Assembly: GCA_964017195.1 (NCBI GenBank)
Contig: OZ024892.1
Span: 5,768,366 to 5,832,365, forward strand
From: Siderastrea radians
Lineage: Eukaryota > Cnidaria > Anthozoa > Scleractinia > Rhizangiidae
Reading direction: 5' to 3'
Length of the DNA stretch: 64,000 nt
A model generated the notes under the pieces. The model did no database searches. It saw only the letters and a program-made list of their open reading frames with translations, and had not been told where the DNA came from. The translations under genes and the position numbers were made by a program. The stretch's first letter is position 1. Each line of letters opens with the position of its first letter. Below are positions 61,401 to 64,000 of the stretch, piece after piece.

Positions 61401-63572
61401 GATTTTAGGGAATCTATCCATAGTTTCAATTTTGTTTTCAAATGAAAAATCTAACCGTTGTTTCAACACTTTTTTGGCCTTACATTTTAGGCATTATATC
61501 CAGTGTTTGAGACTTGTTTTCAAATGAAAAATCTAACCGTTGTTTCAACCTTTTTTTGGCCGTGCATTTTAGCCAAGCAATCCATAGTTTCAATCTTGTT
61601 TTCAAATGGAAAATCTAACCGTTGTTTCAGCAGTTTTTTGGCCGTGCATTTTAGGTAATCTATCCATAGTTTCAATCTTGTTTTCAAATGGCAAATCTAA
61701 CCGTTTTTTCAACAATTTTTTGGCCTTACATTTTAGACATTATATCCATAGTTTCAAACTTGTTTTCAAATGAAAAATCTAACCGTTGTTTCAACAATTT
61801 TTACGCCTTGGATTTTAGGGAATCTATCCATAGTTTCAATTTTGTTTTCAAATGAAAAATCTAACCGTTGTTTCAACACTTTTTTGGCCTTACATTTTAG
61901 GCATTATATCCAGAGTTTGAGACTTGTTTTCAAATGAAAAATCTAACCGTTGTTTCAACATTTTTTTTGGCCGTGCATTTTGGGCATTATATCTATAGTT
62001 TTAAACTTGTATTCAAATGGAAAATCTGACCATTGGTTCAGCAATTTTTTTGGCCTTTGATTTTAGGGAATCTATCCATAGTTTCAAATTTGTTTTCAAA
62101 TGAAAAATGTAACTGTTGTTTCAACAATTTTTTGGCCTTAGATTTTAGGGAATCTATGAATAGTTTCAATGTTGTTTTCAAATAAAAAATCTAACCGTTG
62201 TTTCAACATTTTTTTTGGCTGTGCATTTTAGCCAAGCTATCCATAGTTTCAATCTTGTTTTCAAATGGCAAATCTAACCGTTGTTTCAACAATTTTTTGG
62301 CCTTACATTTTAGGCATTATACCCATAGTTTTAAGCTTATTTTTAAATGGAAAATCTAAACGTTGTTTTAACAATTTTTTGGCCTTGGGTTTTAGGTAAT
62401 CTATCCATAGTTTCAATTTTGTTTTCAAATGAAAAATCTAACCGTTGTTTCAAGAATTTTTGGCCTTGGATTTCTCTCTTGCCAATTGAAAATCTAACCG
62501 TTGTTTTAACAGTTTTTGGCCGTGCATTTGAGGAATTTATTCCATAGCTTTAAACTTGTTTTCAAATGGAAAATCTAACCATTGTTTTAACAATTTTTTG
62601 GCCCTTCAGTTTATTTCACCTATCCATAGTTTTTAATCTTGTTTTTAAATGGAAAATCTAACTGTTGTGTAAACAATTTTTTTATCCTTACATTTTAGGC
62701 ATTATATCCATAGTCTTAAACTTGTTTTCAAATGGAAAATCTAACCGTTGTCTTAACAATTTTTTAGCATTGGATTTTAGGGAATCTATCCAGTTTTAAT
62801 TTTGTTTTCAAATTAAAACTCTAACCGTTGTTTCAAAAATGTTTTTTGCCTCTCATTTAGGCCAAGCCGCCCATAGTTTCAATCTTGTTTTCAAATGCCA
62901 AATCTAACCGTTGTTTCAACAATTTTTTGGCCGTGCATCTTAGCCAGTCTATCCATAGTTTGAATCTTGTTTTCAAATAGAAAATCTAACATGTGTTTAA
63001 ACAATTTTTTGGCCGTGCATTTTAGCCAATCTATCCAAAGTTTCAAACTTCTTTTCTAATGGCAAATGTAACTGTTGTTTCAACAATTTTTTCGGCCGTA
63101 CATTTTAGCCAAGCTATCCATAATATCAATCTTGTTTTCAAATGGCAAATCTAACCGTTGTTTCAACACTTTTTTGGCCTTACATTTTAGGCATTATATC
63201 CATAGTTTTAAACTTGTTTTCAAATGGAAAATCTAACCGTTGATTTTAGGAAATCTGTCCATAGTTTCAATTTTGTTTTAAAATAAGAAATCTAACTGTT
63301 GTTTCGACAATATTTTTTGGCTGTGCATTTTAGCCAAGCTATCCATAGTTTCAATCTTGTTTTCAAATGGAAAATCTAACCGTTGTTTCAACAATTTTTT
63401 GGCCCTTCATTTTAGGCAATCTATCCATAGTTTGAGACTTGTTTTCAAATGAAAAATCTAACCGTTGTTTCAACAGTTTTTTTGGCCATGCATTTTAGCC
63501 AAGCTATCCATAGTTTCAACATTGTTTTCAAATGGCAAATCTAAACGTTGCTTCAACAATTTTTGGGCCTTA
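58500..63572 (+). repeat. 82-bp satellite array, about 62 monomers
   Basis: Head-to-tail monomers of 82 bp (for example at 60711, 60793 and 60875). The most conserved part is CTAACCGTTGTTTCAACAAT followed by TTTTTTGGCC; the other half (ATTATATCCATAGTTTTAAA or AAGCTATCCATAGTTTCAAT) has variant classes. Higher-order structure: a shortened monomer with GTTGATTTTAGGAAATC recurs at 58947, 60247 and 63239; the stretch from 58502 recurs at 59801; a five-monomer block repeats with a 410-bp offset at 61150/61560. The array has no coding potential. It ends in a transposon terminus at 63573. Confidence 0.97.
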
Positions 63573-64000
63573 GGGACCGTTCAGTTTTTACGAGGTAGGG
63601 GGTGCTGGTGGGATTTGGGGGGGGTCACGTAAAAAAATGGCCTTAAAGGGGGGCCATCTAAAAAAAATAAGAAGAAAGGGGGGGTCACGTGAAATATTTT
63701 TGTAATACTTAAAGATAAGATATGTTGTACTATTTTTAAAAAATATATCCCTACCGAAATACACAAATTAGATTTTAAAATCTATTAACGAAGTTCCTTC
63801 TGCTTTTAATAACGTTTCCACGGCTACAGACTACAATTTTCAAGCTAGGGAACTTTAATAAACCAACAAAGTTTTCTTTCTATTTAGTTACTTCATTTTC
63901 ATTTCTGTATTTTTAGTGGTAGCTCGACCAGAATAGCCTAAGCTAACTGGAAGCTGCTATAAAGGCCTGTAAACTATCTTGAATGAATAAAGTTACTGTC
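63573..64000. mobile_element. Transposon terminus, GGGACCGTTCAG end
   Basis: Starts sharply at the satellite edge with GGGACCGTTCAGTTTTTACG, then G-rich GGGGGGGGTCACGT motifs. I recognise this type of terminus from abundant nonautonomous elements in corals. The other end is not in the window. Confidence 0.45.

Noticed and set aside
58500..63572. CRISPR array
   Set aside because: The 82-bp units are contiguous monomers without unique spacers, in a eukaryotic genome.

Overview
The window reads as nuclear DNA of a cnidarian, most likely an anthozoan such as a stony coral. It is AT-rich and intron-rich, with small coding exons and GT-AG junctions. It is full of short inverted-repeat elements, tRNA-like SINE heads, non-LTR retrotransposon pieces and microsatellites, several of which I recognise from coral genomes. 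No bacterial operon, rRNA or CRISPR array is present. The species assignment is inference.

Layout: 1-4.2 kb is repeat-rich with no coding exon recognised. 4.2-9.4 kb (+) holds six exons of a DEAD-box RNA helicase of DDX28 type; its 5' part lies outside the window or was not found, and its introns hold inverted-repeat elements and a 67-bp minisatellite. 9.4-25.6 kb has no convincing protein gene. Its core is a diverged tandem duplication of about 3.1 kb (12.6-16.0 and 16.2-19.2 kb) with splice-bordered noncoding exons, CCAAT-box clusters and repeated hairpins, followed by polypurine tracts, microsatellites and a pyrimidine-rich 330-bp repeat. 26.0-26.6 and 31.4-31.9 kb (+) hold 3' terminal coding exons of unidentified genes, separated by a 2.7-kb degenerate A-rich repeat field.

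32.1-49.1 kb is a tandem segmental duplication. Each unit carries a two-exon class A GPCR gene on the minus strand (32.6-35.7 and 43.0-44.8 kb). Unit A has acquired a 5'-truncated L1/Tx1-type LINE, a Harbinger-type MITE and a 65-bp palindromic element. Unit B has acquired a repeat block that contains a Mutator-like element with 9-bp target duplications. The two units act as filled and empty sites for each other.

50.5-64 kb is dominated by mobile and satellite DNA: a TTA-flanked MITE, a foldback element with TCGGCCGAGTG-type arms, a Tc1/mariner element with a decayed paired-type HTH, a few 82-bp satellite monomers, then two intronless, tightly spaced minus-strand ORFs (54.5-55.5 kb), a recent 463-bp tandem duplication, and a 5-kb array of about 62 copies of the 82-bp satellite with higher-order structure.

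The most unusual item is the ORF pair. The first ORF encodes a SLOG/DprA-like Rossmann protein (likely nucleotide-binding). The second starts six bases after its stop and encodes a 101-residue protein with a protein-phosphatase-1 docking signature (RVxF plus a hydrophobic pair at the PPP1R15 spacing) and a basic RSRF segment. The compact arrangement suggests origin from a virus or large mobile element, which would be an undescribed two-gene module.
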